Below are positions 61,704 to 64,000 of a stretch of DNA of 64,000 nt, piece after piece. Each line of letters starts with the position of its first letter. The stretch's first letter is position 1. The stretch lies in contig CM059582.1 in the NCBI GenBank assembly GCA_030407085.1, positions 157,442,501-157,506,500 of the forward strand, given 5' to 3'. The notes under the pieces are model-generated. The model had not been told where the DNA came from and searched no databases. It worked only from the letters and a program-made list of their open reading frames with translations. The translations under genes were made by a program, and so were the position numbers. This DNA is from Trichopria drosophilae. Its lineage: Eukaryota; Arthropoda; Insecta; Hymenoptera; Diapriidae.

Positions 61704-61955
61704 CTTTCCAACGATCTCTGACCGTGGATGCCGGACAATATCCGAGGTACCACTAGGAGATCGTTTTCCTCTTTAAATCCTTTACCACTTTTCTTTCCAA
61801 CGATCTCTGACCGTGGATGCCGGACAATATCCGAGGTACCACTAGGAGATCGTTTTCCTCTTTAAATCCTTACAACTCTTCTTTCCAACGATCTCTGACC
61901 GTGGATGCCGGATAATGTCCGAGGTACCACTAAGAGGTCGTCTCCAATATTAATG
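61704..61955. repeat. 89-bp tandem triplet in the LTR
   Basis: CTTTCCAACGATCTCTGACC starts units at 61,704, 61,793 and 61,881. Each continues GTGGATGCCGGACAATATCC, GAGGTACCACTAGGAGATCG. Within a unit ACGATCTC and GAGATCGT form a dyad. Repeats of this kind in U3 usually hold promoter or enhancer sites; that is inference here. Confidence 0.85.
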
Positions 61956-62204
61956 CCTTCCAACTTTTCTCCATTTCTTAAGTCGTCCTCCCAACGAACT
62001 CATAATCAACTGAAATTATAATTGTTATCATAAAAATAAATATATTGTTGTTTGAATAGAAATAATTTTCCAATTGTTTTATTCCACAATTTTTCCCTAA
62101 CCCGGTCGTCCCAAGGTAAGAGGGACGGATTCAATTTTTAATCATTCGTTGTTTTCCTCACAACGTAGTCCTTTTTCGCTGGACGTGACAAAGGACTTAA
62201 TTTT

Positions 62205-62222
62205 TGGCGCAGTCGGTAGGAC
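62205..62222 (+). promoter_or_regulatory. Primer-binding site, tRNA-Ser type
   Basis: TGGCGCAGTCGGTAGGAC is complementary to the 3' end of insect tRNA-Ser (..CCTACCGACTGCGCCA). It begins two or three bases after the LTR edge. The 17.6 and 297 group uses the same primer, which supports the family assignment. Confidence 0.85.
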
Positions 62223-62414
62223 CGGGTTTGAAAAATTGTGGATGAATCGAATAATATGTTCTAATCTTATAATTTCTTACAGGAATATAATGTAGTTGCA
62301 ACCTGCTAATTAATATTATATGTATAATAAAGTTTTTTCCCTTTCAGACAAATTACAGTGAAAAAAAAGGGTGTTTTAGCTATTCGACATAGCCAGTGTT
62401 CAAGTGCTAATATA

Positions 62415-62830
62415 CTATTTCGCGTAAAAATAATATAATAAATCGCGAAGCTGCCAAGAGCAAAACCGCCGCTGAGTAAAGTCGACGCGCACACGCGATC
62501 GAAGTACCAATATTAAATTGTTACGAAGTTTTAATTTGCGCGCTAAAATAATAAATCGCGAAGCCGCCGTAAGAGCGAAGCCGCCGCAGAGCGAAGTCGT
62601 CGCGCACACGCGTTCGAATCACAAATATTAAATTGTCAAAAAGTTAATTTCCCGCGTTAAAATAATAAATCGCGAAGCCGCCGTAAGAGCGAAGCCGCCG
62701 CAGAGCGAAGTCGTCGCGCACACGCGATCGAAGTACGAATATTAAATTATTAAAAAGGTTTAAATTTTCCGCGTAAAATAATATAAACGCGAAGTCGCCG
62801 AAAGAACGAAGCCGTCGCCGATCGAACAAA
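62415..62830. repeat. Four CpG-rich tandem units, about 114 bp, in the retrotransposon leader
   Basis: Units begin near 62,441, 62,554, 62,668 and 62,785 with AATCGCGAAGCCGCCGTAAG. Each has AGCGAAGTCGTCGCGCACAC and ends in an A/T-rich AATATTAAATTGT block. CpG density here is far above the window average. The units lie between the primer-binding site and gag, where packaging signals or an internal leader would be expected. Confidence 0.85.
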
Positions 62831-63090
62831 ACTTACATTATATTGTATTAGATGTGATAATGATGATAATAAAAAAAAAAAAAAATAAATTAAAACACGA
62901 AGTCTCGCGAAGTCGTGTAATAACTAATGATAGGGAATAGGAAAATTAAAGTTAATTTCAGCTTCTTAGTAAACTTATGAATGCGTAATTATAAGCTATA
63001 CATTTAACAAAAAGAACGGTCAGTTCCGCAAACCTATTTCTTAAAACTATTATCAAAAATCCCAAGCAGGTTGCAACGCGTTTCAAGCTT

Positions 63091-63131
63091 TACATACATA
63101 CATATATATATATGTATATATATATATAACT
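63091..63131. repeat. TA/CATA microsatellite in the leader
   Basis: TACATACATACATATATATA with a mirrored GTATATATATATATA tail, about 95 bp before the gag ATG. Confidence 0.75.
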
Positions 63132-63225
63132 ATTTACATGTGCAAATTTAATTGTAACTTCGAGAAATCGTTATGCCCACTGCGAGTACAACCCATTTTT
63201 TTTTTCTCTTCTTAAAGCGTGATAA

Positions 63226-64000
63226 ATGAGTGAAGACGGTAAACTCACTCGCAATAAATATAAAAATCTTAGCGAAGAAGAGAGAAAAACCGCGCTAGTA
63301 GATGGATTACCTCAGGTGAATCAGCGAAACTTAAACAGTATCGAAAGTGAACATATAGACCCATTTCAAGCTTCCAGGACGTTATCATATTCTCCTGCGA
63401 AACCTGCATATTCCGAACAAAACTCAAATCCGGTTCCTGAGTCTGTCGTAGAACTAACTCCATTTGGAAATCAATCGGATAATTCCAGTGAAGATCTGGA
63501 AAATTTAAACCAGTCCTCGTTTTCACTTTATTCAGCATCTACGGGTAAATACGAGTTTAACGCCTCCGCAATGGCAAGTAACCAATATTTAAGCATCCGA
63601 GATGCAGCCGATACAATACCTGTATTCTCCGGGTCTAGAGATGGATACACTTATACGGAATTCGCGACAGCTTGTAGTAACGCCTTAAAAATGATACCTA
63701 ATGCAGCAGAACGCGCGCTCACCAAACTAACTCTTACTAGATTAAAAGGTGAAGCATATCGCACCATGCTTGGCAAAGATCCCGATACTATATCCGAGAT
63801 GTTGAATATTCTAAAAGGGATTCATGGATCCCACATTTCTACAATAGAGGTATACGGAGAACTAGCTCTTTTATGCCAAGGAAATTCGGAACCTGCTGCA
63901 AGTTACTTTAATCGTGCCCGAGCAATCGGCTACAGATTGAAAGAAGCCTACAGACAAGATTCTACGGAATTATCAACCGAAAAAATCGCAGAACTAGAGC
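63226..64000 (+). CDS. Gag-like polyprotein of the LTR retrotransposon, incomplete at window end
   Basis: Open from ATG 63,226 to the last base (258 codons) without a stop, about 1 kb downstream of the primer-binding site. The N-terminal third is hydrophilic and Ser/Asn-rich. From about residue 125 it becomes a helical, Gag-capsid-like domain: IPVFSGSRDGYTYTEF, then a long helical run with ERALTKLTLTRLKGEAYRTM, and a Gly-rich turn followed by further helices (EVYGELALLCQG, AASYFNRARAIGY). This pattern fits Ty3/Gypsy Gag capsid. The frame is intact, so the copy may be young or still active. Protease, polymerase and any envelope gene would lie beyond the window. Confidence 0.78.
   Translation, partial: MSEDGKLTRNKYKNLSEEERKTALVDGLPQVNQRNLNSIESEHIDPFQASRTLSYSPAKPAYSEQNSNPVPESVVELTPFGNQSDNSSEDLENLNQSSFSLYSASTGKYEFNASAMASNQYLSIRDAADTIPVFSGSRDGYTYTEFATACSNALKMIPNAAERALTKLTLTRLKGEAYRTMLGKDPDTISEMLNILKGIHGSHISTIEVYGELALLCQGNSEPAASYFNRARAIGYRLKEAYRQDSTELSTEKIAELE

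Larger units (their letters stand above)
60680..62202 (+). repeat. 5' long terminal repeat of a Ty3/Gypsy-type retrotransposon
   Basis: The right edge is set by the primer-binding site at 62,205: the LTR ends in CTTAATT, as in elements of the 17.6/297 group, whose LTRs begin AGT and end AYT. The left edge is a guess (AGTATGACGTAATTC at 60,680), because the 3' LTR lies outside the window. Inside are a (TA)n run at 61,006-61,035, three copies of TTTGCGAGCGTTGCGCTG (61,049, 61,118 and 61,226), an 89-bp tandem triplet at 61,704-61,955, and AATAAA at 62,035. The R/U5 region would be about 62,040-62,200. Confidence 0.55.

Noticed and set aside
62306..62829. Three minus-strand ORFs rich in Arg, Ala and Phe
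   Set aside because: They are antisense readings of the CpG-rich leader repeats of the retrotransposon.

Overview
This window reads as an AT-rich insect nuclear genome. The protein genes have short, spliced exons, and the DNA between them is crowded with decayed eukaryotic transposons. One gene is clearly recognisable: Salvador (sav), the WW/SARAH scaffold of the Hippo pathway. The retroelement types (jockey-type LINEs and an LTR element primed by tRNA-Ser) also point to an insect. Hymenoptera is possible, but the sequence alone does not prove it. I see no prokaryotic genes, operons or CRISPR arrays.

Layout. (1) 0.2-5.4 kb, minus strand: a three-exon gene for a 424-residue single-pass membrane protein with two PPxY motifs. 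A candidate small membrane-protein gene lies inside its large intron on the other strand. (2) 5.6-23.1 kb: mostly non-coding, with several hairpin or terminal-inverted-repeat (TIR) elements. A GC-richer island at 14.74-15.31 kb may be a small gene or a non-coding RNA exon. (3) 23.1-29.8 kb: a giant inverted repeat. Its two converging arms each carry a decayed copy of an unclassified transposase-like gene. The right arm is split by a 948-bp hAT-type element with a perfect 8-bp target duplication. (4) 31-43 kb: a minisatellite and four LINE remnants, all on the minus strand. (5) 43.8-47.8 kb: TTAA-flanked and TA-flanked MITEs, and an element holding two mirrored tandem arrays. (6) 48.4-53.6 kb: sav (six exons, 382 residues, plus strand), converging on a two-exon gene for a 107-residue membrane protein. 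Four foldback elements sit in the sav introns. (7) 53.8-58.5 kb: nested TIR elements sharing the end CCCAGTAATCGA or CCCAGCAAAYGAAAATT. (8) 59-64 kb: an unexplained GC-richer block, then the 5' part of an LTR retrotransposon (long terminal repeat, tRNA-Ser primer site, repeat-rich leader, open gag) that runs off the window.

The protein-coding genes are ordinary single-copy-type insect genes. The unusual content is mobile: several unrelated families have adopted long inverted-repeat (foldback) architecture. They nest in each other so that insertion order can be read from target-site duplications. Exon coordinates for the three spliced genes come from GT/AG signals with preserved reading phase and were not checked against transcripts.
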